DNA of 15,032 bases from the NCBI GenBank assembly GCA_046546095.1, contig JBKGYK010000072.1, forward strand, positions 1 to 15,032, written 5' to 3'. Below, piece after piece: positions 6,116 through 13,457 of this stretch. Numbering within the stretch: the stretch's first letter is position 1; each line of letters opens with the position of its first letter. The notes under the pieces are model-generated. The model worked only from the letters and a program-made list of their open reading frames with translations. It was not told the origin of the DNA and searched no databases. This DNA is from JAQIBY01 sp046546095 (GTDB lineage: Bacteria > Bacteroidota > Bacteroidia > Bacteroidales > ML635J-15). The position numbers and the translations under genes were made by a program.

Positions 6116-6724
6116 ATGCGATTATTTCCGGCACGCCTGATTTCCTGGGTTTTTCACCCACTGCTAAGCCCGCTCTTTGCCTGTATACTGGTTTTTCTTA
6201 GCGGTCATTACCTGCGGTATATTGATAGTGCGCTCATCTTTTCCATTCTGCTGATTTTCTTCACCATAACTTTTGCTTTACCTGCACTGCTACTGCCGCT
6301 ACTGTATTATCAGCAGCTGATAAAAGACCTGAACATGCCGGGCAGAAAAAGCCGGCCCGTGGTATATCTGAGCACACTGATCTTATATGCAACAAGCAGC
6401 TTTCTGATGTACCGGTTTGAATTCCCCGATTTACTGGAAAAACTCATGCTGAGCTATACAATCCTGCTTGCTGTACTTACAATGCTTAGTTTATTTTACA
6501 AAGCCTCTGCACACACAGCCGCAGTGGGGAGCCTGGCCGGATTGGTACTATTTCTCAGCCTTTATTACAACATGGATCTGCGACTGACTTTTTCTGGATT
6601 AATCCTGATTGCCGGCTTATCCGGTAGTGCCAGAATAGTACTCAGGTATGACAACCTTCAGCAGGTATCAGCAGGATTTTTGCTTGGATTTGCCGGTATG
6701 CCACTGCTCCTCTGGATTTTTTAA
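6116..6724 (+). CDS. PAP2-like integral membrane protein with altered catalytic motif
   Basis: This is a 202-residue polytopic membrane protein with about six hydrophobic segments. Its three short motifs align with the PAP2 phosphatase signature: K78-S-R-P (motif 1), SAH at 131-133 (motif 2, His133 kept) and SAR-five residues-D with Asp179 followed by QQVSAGFLLG (motif 3). In PAP2 enzymes the position of Asp179 is the nucleophilic His, and in the Bacteroidota relatives I recall the local sequence is closer to AHTPAQVYAGFLLG. The protein may therefore be catalytically dead or changed. It is translationally close to rpoN (2-base gap). Its stop overlaps the stop of the minus-strand dehydrogenase by 4 bases. 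Confidence 0.7.
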   Translation: MRLFPARLISWVFHPLLSPLFACILVFLSGHYLRYIDSALIFSILLIFFTITFALPALLLPLLYYQQLIKDLNMPGRKSRPVVYLSTLILYATSSFLMYRFEFPDLLEKLMLSYTILLAVLTMLSLFYKASAHTAAVGSLAGLVLFLSLYYNMDLRLTFSGLILIAGLSGSARIVLRYDNLQQVSAGFLLGFAGMPLLLWIF

Positions 6725-8088
6725 TTGCCTGCCACGGTTTTTATATTCATAAACTCTCTGATTCCTTCCTCAGCAAGCTCACGCCCGTAGCCACTTTCCT
6801 TTACACCACCAAAGGGCATCCGTGGGTCCGATTTCACAAAATCATTGATAAAAACAGCACCTGAATGGAGTTCATCCGAAGCAATGCGCAAAGCACGCTT
6901 TTTATCCCTGCTAAACACGGCCGCACCAAGTCCAAAAACCGTATCATTAGCAATCTGTATAGCTTCTGCTTCAGTTTTTACTTTCATCACTGAAGCAACA
7001 GGACCAAACAACTCCTCATCGTATGCCGGCATGCCCGGTTTTACCTCTGTTAAAATTGTGGCGGGATAAAATGCCCCCTCCATATCCGGTATATAGCCAC
7101 CGCTGATGCAGTTTGCCCCGGCTTTTACAGATTCCTCAACCTGATAGTGCAGGTCATCACGGAAAATCCGGGTAGCCAATGGAGCAAGGGTACTGCTTTT
7201 GTCCAGTGGGTCACCGAATGCTGTTGCTTCAAGTTTTGCTTTAAATGCCTCTAAAAATGCATCATATACTGACTCCATAACAATGAAGCGCTTGGCACCG
7301 ATACAACTTTGTCCGGCATTGAGTAACCTGCCAAAAGCACACTTTTCAGCAGCAAGCCTGACATCTGCGTCATCCAGAATAAGGTAAGGATCACTGCCGC
7401 CAAGTTCAAGTACAACTTTTTTCAGACTTTTTCCGGCAACCGCGGCCACGTTTTTCCCGGCCTGGGTACTGCCTGTAAGTGTAACGCCGGCTACGCGCTC
7501 GTCTTCAATCAAAACCGCTGTTTCTTTACCCGGCAATAATACCGATGCAAAACAGCCTTCGGGGAAACCTGCTTCTTCAAATACAGATGCTATGGCCAGT
7601 GAGCAACCCGAAACATTTCCGGCATGTTTCAATATACCGGTATTTCCTGCCATTAAATTGGGTGCCGCAAAGCGAAATACCTGCCAGAAAGGAAAATTCC
7701 AGGGCATTATGGCCAGCACAGGCCCAAGAGGACGATATACAACCCGTGAAATATCATAATCTGTCTGAATCAGTTTGTCCTCCAGGTATTCCTCACCCTT
7801 TTCTGCATAATAATCGCACACCAGTGCAGACTTCTCTACCTCCGCTTCAGCTTCTTTCAGCAACTTACCCATTTCTGTACTGATGAGTCGGGCAAACTCT
7901 CCTTTTCGCTTACGCAGAACTTCTGCAGCAGCTTTTAAATGCGTTGCCCTTTCTTTTGCAGGGGTTTTACTCCACAATTCATAGCCCTCAGAAGCCTCCT
8001 GCAGGATACGTTCAATCTCCCCCTCCGATGTTTTGGAATATGTCTCAATGGTCAGACCATTGTATGGATTTACCGATTTCAGTGTCAT
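6721..8088 (-). CDS. NAD(P)-dependent aldehyde dehydrogenase, succinate-semialdehyde type
   Basis: This 455-residue ALDH-superfamily enzyme is closest by length and motifs to the short succinate-semialdehyde dehydrogenases (Sad/YneI type). It would oxidise succinate semialdehyde, or a related aldehyde, to the acid with NAD(P)+. Key residues are Asn131 in MPWNFPFWQ, Lys154, the GSTQAG cofactor loop (206-211), general base Glu228 in LELGGSDPY, and nucleophile Cys262 in NAGQSC. The ATG at 8088 (MTLKSVNPYNG) is chosen because the 12-residue upstream extension is not family-like. No GABA transaminase is nearby, so the physiological aldehyde is uncertain. It ends convergently with the PAP2-like gene. 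Confidence 0.88.
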   Translation of the reverse strand: MTLKSVNPYNGLTIETYSKTSEGEIERILQEASEGYELWSKTPAKERATHLKAAAEVLRKRKGEFARLISTEMGKLLKEAEAEVEKSALVCDYYAEKGEEYLEDKLIQTDYDISRVVYRPLGPVLAIMPWNFPFWQVFRFAAPNLMAGNTGILKHAGNVSGCSLAIASVFEEAGFPEGCFASVLLPGKETAVLIEDERVAGVTLTGSTQAGKNVAAVAGKSLKKVVLELGGSDPYLILDDADVRLAAEKCAFGRLLNAGQSCIGAKRFIVMESVYDAFLEAFKAKLEATAFGDPLDKSSTLAPLATRIFRDDLHYQVEESVKAGANCISGGYIPDMEGAFYPATILTEVKPGMPAYDEELFGPVASVMKVKTEAEAIQIANDTVFGLGAAVFSRDKKRALRIASDELHSGAVFINDFVKSDPRMPFGGVKESGYGRELAEEGIREFMNIKTVAGN

Positions 8089-8163
8089 GATAAAAGGTTT
8101 TGGTCCAAAAACCAAAGTAAGCAAATTTGCCCTTATTACACAATTTTTTATCCGTAGGTATTT

Positions 8164-8187
8164 GGATGTGTATTTTCGGACACATCC
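8164..8187 (-). other. Stem-loop between gltX and the dehydrogenase gene
   Basis: A perfect 8-bp inverted repeat, GGATGTGT (8164-8171) and ACACATCC (8180-8187), with an 8-base loop lies 16 bases downstream of the gltX stop. No T run follows on either strand, so it is not a canonical rho-independent terminator. It may still separate gltX transcription from the dehydrogenase gene or act as an mRNA 3' stabiliser. Confidence 0.4.
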
Positions 8188-8202
8188 TTAATGGTTCAAT
8201 TA

Positions 8203-9714
8203 TTACTCAATCTCTTCCAGTAGCGCATCCAGACGCTGCAGACTTTCTTCTTTGCCAAGTATCTCCAGTATATCGAACACATGCGGCCCTTTGCCCTCAC
8301 CCACGAGTGCCAGTCGCAGTGGGTTCATCACTTTGCCAAAACCGAGCTCATGTGATTCAATCCATTCTTTGACTGCATCTTCCATGCTTTTTGAGGTAAA
8401 ATATCTCTGCTCAGCAAGCAAGTTCCGAAGATTCCTTAGTATTTCCGGTGTATCATTCTTCACGGCTTTTTTTCTGAATTTTTTATTGTATCCGGAAGGA
8501 GCTTCGAAAATAAAATCAACCTGCTCCCACAGCTCATGTACAAAGGACACGCGCTCTTTAACAAGCCCCACGAGATGTGAAAGCTTATCCATTTCCATCC
8601 TGTACCCCCTGCTTTCCAGAATTGGTGCAAATTCCCCTGCTATGTAATCATCACTTTTCCGGATGAGATACTGATGGTTGAACCATTTGGCTTTTTCAGG
8701 ATCAAATCGGGCACCGGCTTTATTCACCTTATCCAGATCAAATTGCTCTATCAGTTCCTCCATATTGAAGAGTTCCTGCTCTGTTCCAGGATTCCATCCC
8801 AGCAGGGCAAGCATATTCACAAAAGCTTCGGGATAATATCCATCCTCACGATATCCGCGCGCAGGTTCTCCATTTTCGGGTTTCCACTCGATGGGAAATA
8901 CAGGAAATCCCAGCTTATCACCGTCACGTTTGGATAATTTGCCTTTTCCTGTGGGTTTTAAGATAAGGGGCAGGTGTGCAAATTCAGGAGTTTTCCAGCC
9001 CAGGGCTTTATACAGCATAAAATGCAGCGGCAAACTTGGCAGCCACTCTTCTCCTCTAATCACATGTGAAATTTCCATCAGGTGATCATCCACAATATTG
9101 GCAAGATGGTAGGTTGGCAGACCATCAGATTTAAAAAGAACTTTGTCATCAAGATTCGCTGCCTGGAAGCTCAAATCACCACGGATAATATCCTGCATTT
9201 TGATATCCTCATTCTCCGGCATTTTGAACCGTACCACGTAATGGTCACCCTGCTCGATGCGTTTCCGGGCTGCTTCCATGCCAATGTTAATGCTGTTATC
9301 CAGCTGATCCCTTACTGTGTGATTGTATGTAAAGGTTTCTTTTTTATTTTCTGCTTCTTCACGAAGTTTCTGCAACTGTTCAGGTGTATCAAAAGCGTAA
9401 TATGCCCAGCCGCTTTCAATGAGTCTGTTGGCATATTCCCGGTAAATACTACTGCGCTCACTTTGCCGGTATGGTGCATAATCCCCACCTTCGCGAACAC
9501 CTTCATCCAACTCAATGCCACACCATTCAAGGGATTCCATGATGTAATTTTCAGCACCAGGCACATAGCGGTTCTGGTCGGTATCCTCAATACGGAGAAT
9601 CATACTTCCCTTATGCTTGCGGGCAAAGAGGTAATTAAACAATGCAGTGCGCACTCCACCCATGTGAAGTGGTCCTGTGGGACTCGGAGCAAATCTTACG
9701 CGTACCTTTTCCAT
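8203..9714 (-). CDS. gltX: Glutamate-tRNA ligase
   Basis: This 503-residue class I aminoacyl-tRNA synthetase attaches glutamate to tRNA-Glu. The N-terminus FAPSPTGPLHMGG (8-20) holds the HIGH signature as HMGG, followed by RIEDTDQNR (41-49). The KMSKS loop is KLSKR (259-263). The C-terminal third is the helical anticodon-binding region. The ATG at 9714 is used because the upstream 22 in-frame residues precede the universally conserved start of the catalytic fold. A second, glutaminyl-specific enzyme is not visible, so it is unknown whether it also charges tRNA-Gln. Upstream on the minus strand TATTTTCG (9738-9731) is a one-mismatch -7 candidate. Confidence 0.97.
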   Translation of the reverse strand: MEKVRVRFAPSPTGPLHMGGVRTALFNYLFARKHKGSMILRIEDTDQNRYVPGAENYIMESLEWCGIELDEGVREGGDYAPYRQSERSSIYREYANRLIESGWAYYAFDTPEQLQKLREEAENKKETFTYNHTVRDQLDNSINIGMEAARKRIEQGDHYVVRFKMPENEDIKMQDIIRGDLSFQAANLDDKVLFKSDGLPTYHLANIVDDHLMEISHVIRGEEWLPSLPLHFMLYKALGWKTPEFAHLPLILKPTGKGKLSKRDGDKLGFPVFPIEWKPENGEPARGYREDGYYPEAFVNMLALLGWNPGTEQELFNMEELIEQFDLDKVNKAGARFDPEKAKWFNHQYLIRKSDDYIAGEFAPILESRGYRMEMDKLSHLVGLVKERVSFVHELWEQVDFIFEAPSGYNKKFRKKAVKNDTPEILRNLRNLLAEQRYFTSKSMEDAVKEWIESHELGFGKVMNPLRLALVGEGKGPHVFDILEILGKEESLQRLDALLEEIE

Positions 9715-9790
9715 AACAAAACATTTTTTGCGAAAATACGGAAATGCGATGAAAGAAAAAACCTTAGTATGTTTATACAAGTTGAGTAAG

Positions 9791-9821
9791 CAGAAATGTG
9801 CTGACAGAAATGTGCTGACAG
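9791..9821. repeat. 14-base tandem duplication
   Basis: The unit CAGAAATGTGCTGA occurs twice in direct tandem followed by CAG (about 2.2 copies, no mismatches). It lies about 75 bases upstream of the gltX start on the minus strand. It is probably replication slippage; a regulatory role would need independent support. Confidence 0.8.
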
Positions 9822-9960
9822 TGTGGATTGTTCACACATGGCATATCAGATTTTTTGTTTTTGTGCCCCGGCATAGCCAGGAAAGGCTCCCTGTTCAAAT
9901 ACATTATCCAAATATCATAAGATCAGCCCTTCCTCCATGGCAATTAGTTTGGCAGACAAC

Positions 9961-9991
9961 AAAAGAAGCCGCTCCAAAACGGAACGGCTTC
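9961..9991 (-). terminator. Rho-independent terminator of the S46 peptidase gene
   Basis: On the minus strand an 11-bp stem, GAAGCCGTTCC with GGAGCGGCTTC (one G-U pair), encloses a 5-base GTTTT loop and is followed by TTTT. It begins about 27 bases after the peptidase stop codon. The T run is short but the stem is strong, so it should end the peptidase transcript before gltX. Confidence 0.7.
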
Positions 9992-10017
9992 CTGCAAACC
10001 GGGAGGTTGAGTTTTAT

Positions 10018-12207
10018 TTATTTTACGATTGTCATTTCTTCAATCAGGTTATCAGCACCGGCAAACACATCAATGATCCATAAGGTGTAACGCACATCCA
10101 GGTTAATGCAACGCTGCAAATCATCTTCAAATTCAATATCGCCGCTCATGGCTTCTGTATTTCCGTCAAAAGCAGTACCTATCAGATTACCTTCAGCGTC
10201 GATCACAGGTGATCCGGAATTACCACCGGTAATATCATTGTCGGTAAGAAAGCACACAGGCAATTCACCTTTTTCATTGGTGTACTGACCGTATTCTTTT
10301 TTCTCATACAGTTCATATAGTCTTTCTGGAACATCAAATTCCATATCATTTGGATCGGCTTTTGCCATCACACCATCAAGCGTGGTATAGTAGTCATAAA
10401 CCACAGCATCACGTGGTTCATATCCTTTCACGCTGCCGTATGTCAGGCGGATGGTAGAATTGGCATCAGGATAAAACTGCACTTCTTCACCAATTTTCAT
10501 CAGCCCCTGAACAAAGAGGCGGCGTGCTTGTTCCAGGCTTTCTGATTCTTTACTCATCTTGCCGGAAACCTCACTAAACATTTTGTATATAGACTCTCCC
10601 ATTTTATACACGGGGTCCTTTTGGATTTTTTTCGCCCCGGGATTTTCCAGAAACTCCATCATACTCTCCTCATCAGCAAAAATGCTTTTGGGATTGAATA
10701 ATGATTTGGTAAAAATATCTTCTGTGTATTCTTCAAAGTCTCCGTCATACTTGTCATGAATTTCAGCAAAAGTTTCGGGATAATACTTTTCATCCACATT
10801 TTTGGCAAAAAAGTCAAACATTGCGGCGATGATTTTCCTGTCAGTATCCGGGTTGTAGTCTTTATAAAAGTCTTTGGCTTTAGCCTTGAAACCATCGATG
10901 GCATTCTGCATTTCTTCTTCAGAGAGGTCTTCATTTTCGAGTTGTCTGACCAACCCACTGGATCTGTACGCAAAAATTGGCAACTCAGGACCCATCAAAA
11001 GAGCCTCTAAGAGGAACTGTTTTGCCAATGCATCTTCTTTTCTGCGATCGTAAACGGCTTCAATTGTATCAAGCACATTCCTGTACTCTTTAGAGCGAAT
11101 GCTTTCAGCCCACTTCTGATACTTACTTTCAAGTCTTTGCTTTTGCTCTACAGTCTTCAATTGTTTCAGGGCAATATTCTGCTCACGTGAATACTTCCAG
11201 AAATTGGAACTTCGGGCATATTTGGAAGCATACTGCAATTTTACTTTTGGATCGGCAGCCATGTCTTCACGCATGATGTTTAGTTTTATGTCGCGGATTT
11301 CATATCGCCATTTATTGGTTATGTCCATCGTTTCTTTAAGGCCATAAGATGTCATATAGCGATCTGTTCCACCGGGAAAACCCATTACCATAGCAAAATC
11401 ACCTTTTTCATAGCCTTTCAGAGAAACGGGCAGGTGGTGTTTGGGTTTGAGGGGAATGTTGTCTTCATCATAGGAGGCCGGATTTCCCTCAGCATCAGTA
11501 TAAACACGGAACATGGAGAAATCTGCTGTATGCCGGGGCCAGCTCCAGTTGTCAGTATCACCACCATATTTCCCCATATCTTCTGGGGGAGCACCTACCA
11601 GGCGAACATCTTTGTAGATGATATAAACAAAAAGGAAATACTGGTTTTGGTCAAACATGTCAATGACCTGAGCGGCGTAATTACTATCACCTTCAGCCTC
11701 TTCAATCAGCATTTCAGAAACCTTACCAATGGCTTCTTTTCTTTCGTTTTCTGTCATGTCGCTGCTTACATCTTTCATTACCTTATCAGTAACATCATCC
11801 ATTCTCACCAGGACAGAAGCAGTTGTTCCCGGGTTTGCAAGTTCTTCATCCTTAGATTTGGCCCAAAAACCGTCCCGGAGGTAATCATGCTCCACAGTGG
11901 AGTGTTCCTGAATCATACCATAACCACAGTGGTGGTTGGTAATCATCAAACCCTGATCTGATACCAGCTCACCGGTACAGAAATGACTAAACGGAGCTCC
12001 TTCACTGCCCAGGCCAATAATGGCATCTTTAAGGCTTGCATTGTTGACATTGTAAATGTCCTCGGCAGAAAGTTTCAATCCCTGCTTTTTCATGTCTTCC
12101 ATATTTTTTCCAATCAGGGAAAGAAGCCACATACCTTCATCAGCACTGGCTTTAAAGCCTGAGAATGTCAAACTGATGATCAAAAATAAACCGACTAATC
12201 GTTTCAT
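10018..12207 (-). CDS. S46 family dipeptidyl-peptidase, DPP7-like
   Basis: This 729-residue secreted serine exopeptidase removes dipeptides from peptide N-termini, a step in peptide use by Bacteroidota. A signal peptide (1-22, cleavage near SADEG) precedes the chymotrypsin-like double barrel interrupted by a helical domain (about 270-560). The triad is His93 (ITNHHCGYG), Asp229 (WPRHTADF) and Ser664 (GGNSGSPV); Cys77 and Cys94 fit the conserved disulfide. Eighteen residues after the catalytic Ser is Gly682 in FDGN. In the P. gingivalis enzymes Gly at this place marks DPP7 (hydrophobic P1), while Arg marks DPP11 (acidic P1). The ATG at 12207 starts the signal peptide; the longer upstream frame adds 26 implausible residues. 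No C-terminal sorting domain is seen, so a periplasmic location is likely. Confidence 0.93.
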   Translation of the reverse strand: MKRLVGLFLIISLTFSGFKASADEGMWLLSLIGKNMEDMKKQGLKLSAEDIYNVNNASLKDAIIGLGSEGAPFSHFCTGELVSDQGLMITNHHCGYGMIQEHSTVEHDYLRDGFWAKSKDEELANPGTTASVLVRMDDVTDKVMKDVSSDMTENERKEAIGKVSEMLIEEAEGDSNYAAQVIDMFDQNQYFLFVYIIYKDVRLVGAPPEDMGKYGGDTDNWSWPRHTADFSMFRVYTDAEGNPASYDEDNIPLKPKHHLPVSLKGYEKGDFAMVMGFPGGTDRYMTSYGLKETMDITNKWRYEIRDIKLNIMREDMAADPKVKLQYASKYARSSNFWKYSREQNIALKQLKTVEQKQRLESKYQKWAESIRSKEYRNVLDTIEAVYDRRKEDALAKQFLLEALLMGPELPIFAYRSSGLVRQLENEDLSEEEMQNAIDGFKAKAKDFYKDYNPDTDRKIIAAMFDFFAKNVDEKYYPETFAEIHDKYDGDFEEYTEDIFTKSLFNPKSIFADEESMMEFLENPGAKKIQKDPVYKMGESIYKMFSEVSGKMSKESESLEQARRLFVQGLMKIGEEVQFYPDANSTIRLTYGSVKGYEPRDAVVYDYYTTLDGVMAKADPNDMEFDVPERLYELYEKKEYGQYTNEKGELPVCFLTDNDITGGNSGSPVIDAEGNLIGTAFDGNTEAMSGDIEFEDDLQRCINLDVRYTLWIIDVFAGADNLIEEMTIVK

Positions 12208-12257
12208 AAAAAAATGATATTTTATTATGTAAATAAATTTTCTGTATTTCGTAAGCT

Positions 12258-12265
12258 CAAAAATA
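12258..12265 (-). promoter_or_regulatory. Putative -7 element for the S46 peptidase
   Basis: On the minus strand TATTTTTG matches TAnnTTTG exactly, about 50 bases upstream of the peptidase ATG. It overlaps the 18-bp palindrome at 12260-12277. No good TTTG lies at the -33 distance (TCAA is found there). Confidence 0.4.
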
Positions 12266-12277
12266 CTATAGTATTTT
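12260..12277. promoter_or_regulatory. 18-bp perfect palindrome between divergent genes (candidate operator)
   Basis: AAAATACTATAGTATTTT is a perfect even palindrome. It overlaps the putative -7 element of the S46 gene on the minus strand and has a TATTTTG on the plus strand toward rlmN. The position between divergent genes fits an operator or symmetric promoter core. The bases are all A/T except one C and one G, so chance is not excluded. Confidence 0.4.
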
Positions 12278-12287
12278 GAATTCATTG

Positions 12288-12310
12288 AAGCAATTTACGT
12301 AAAATTGCTT
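12288..12310. promoter_or_regulatory. 23-bp inverted repeat upstream of rlmN
   Basis: Arms AAGCAATTT (12288-12296) and AAATTGCTT (12302-12310) are perfect reverse complements around ACGTA. The site ends 20 bases before the rlmN ATG. It could be a transcription factor site or, if transcribed, a hairpin in the rlmN leader. No T run follows, so it is not a terminator. Confidence 0.45.
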
Positions 12311-12330
12311 AAAAAAGACTTAACAAAGGT

Positions 12331-13362
12331 ATGAAAAAAGATTTACGCAACACCGATAAAACAGAAATACAAGAGTGGTTAAAAGACAAAAAAGAACCTG
12401 CATTCCGGGCAAGTCAGATTGACCATTGGCTATGGACCCAACCTGTTTCAGATATTTTAGAGATGAGTAATCTGTCCAAAACCCTCCGGGAAGCCCTGGA
12501 TGCGGAGTTTTATCTTAATAAGCTGGAGCTTGTCCACCAAAGCGAAGCAAAAGACGGGACATTAAAAATGGCATACAAACTGGACGACGACCGGCATGTA
12601 GAAGGGGTGCTGATTCCATCAAAATCACGCATTACGGCCTGCATATCAACACAGATTGGTTGCAAAATGGGATGCAGATTTTGTGCTACGGGAAAAATGG
12701 GCTTTGGACGCGATCTTACAGCCGGCGAAATATATATGCAGGCATGGCATCTGAATGCAGTGAGTGAGAAGAAATTTGGCAGCAAGTTAAGCAATTTGGT
12801 TGTTATGGGAATGGGAGAGCCCCTGGACAATTTTCAAAACAGCATGCGGGCCATAAATAAAATTATGGCCAAAAACGGCATGGGGATGAGCCACCGCAGG
12901 ATAACACTCTCCACCGCAGGCCTGGTTCCTGAAATAAAAAAACTTGCTGATACGGACGCTGATGTACACTTATCTGTTTCTTTGCATGCAGCCAACGATG
13001 AACTCCGGAGTAAGCTTATGCCGATCAACCGGAAATACGGTTTGAAAACTTTGGCAGAATCTTTGCAATACTACCATGAGAAAACAAAAAAACGTATCAG
13101 TTATGAATATGTATTGCTTAAAGGAATTAATGATTCACTTGAAAATGCCGCTGAGTTGGCTGAATTCACAAAAATCTCACCCTGTAAAATCAATTTGATT
13201 GAATACAATCCTGTTGAAGGCACAGGCTATGGCAAGTCGGATGAAAAAAACACACAGGCATTTATGGCCTTTCTTGAAAAGAGAAATCTGATTGTCAATC
13301 TGCGCAGAAGCAGGGGAAAAGATGTGGATGCAGCCTGCGGACAACTGGCCAATAAATTCTAA
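12331..13362 (+). CDS. rlmN: Dual-specificity RNA methyltransferase RlmN
   Basis: This 343-residue radical SAM enzyme methylates C2 of adenosine 2503 in 23S rRNA and A37 in a set of tRNAs. The N-terminal accessory domain spans about 1-85. The cluster-binding motif CxxxCxxC is Cys111, Cys115 and Cys118 (CKMGCRFC), followed by VVMGMGEPLDN. The C-terminal Cys336 in VDAACGQL is the methyl-carrying cysteine, and the second conserved catalytic Cys of the family should also be in the barrel. The length is normal. It is called RlmN rather than Cfr by its housekeeping setting and standard motifs. It is divergent from the S46 peptidase, with two inverted repeats between the starts, and no terminator is evident after its stop. 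Confidence 0.95.
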   Translation: MKKDLRNTDKTEIQEWLKDKKEPAFRASQIDHWLWTQPVSDILEMSNLSKTLREALDAEFYLNKLELVHQSEAKDGTLKMAYKLDDDRHVEGVLIPSKSRITACISTQIGCKMGCRFCATGKMGFGRDLTAGEIYMQAWHLNAVSEKKFGSKLSNLVVMGMGEPLDNFQNSMRAINKIMAKNGMGMSHRRITLSTAGLVPEIKKLADTDADVHLSVSLHAANDELRSKLMPINRKYGLKTLAESLQYYHEKTKKRISYEYVLLKGINDSLENAAELAEFTKISPCKINLIEYNPVEGTGYGKSDEKNTQAFMAFLEKRNLIVNLRRSRGKDVDAACGQLANKF

Positions 13363-13457
13363 AAAACCATCATTTAATGCATAAAGTTCAGAAATTGGAA
13401 AATAATTGATATTTTAGCAGATTAACAATAATAACCTGGAAATAAACCTTCAAAATT

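Larger units (their letters stand above)
9715..10017. other. Intergenic region between gltX start and S46 peptidase stop
   Basis: This stretch of about 300 bases has no supported gene. It holds the presumed gltX promoter (minus strand, near 9731-9760), a 14-base tandem duplication at 9791-9821, and the terminator of the S46 gene at 9961-9991. Frames open across it lack start context and family resemblance. The remaining sequence (about 9825-9960) shows nothing I can interpret. Confidence 0.6.

Noticed and set aside
8089..8160. Promoter of the dehydrogenase gene (TTACTTTG on the minus strand)
   Set aside because: It only partly fits TAnnTTTG and has no convincing -33 element, so it was not listed as a feature.
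9082..9789. Long plus-strand frame of 235 codons opposite gltX
   Set aside because: It lies almost entirely antisense to the clearly conserved gltX and has no recognisable domain; such shadows are common opposite conserved genes.
9677..10090. 137-codon plus-strand frame covering the gltX / S46 spacer
   Set aside because: It overlaps both neighbouring genes and the terminator, has low-complexity composition and no start context.
11434..11961. 175-codon plus-strand frame opposite the S46 peptidase
   Set aside because: It is antisense to the catalytic domain of a well-supported gene, with no family match.
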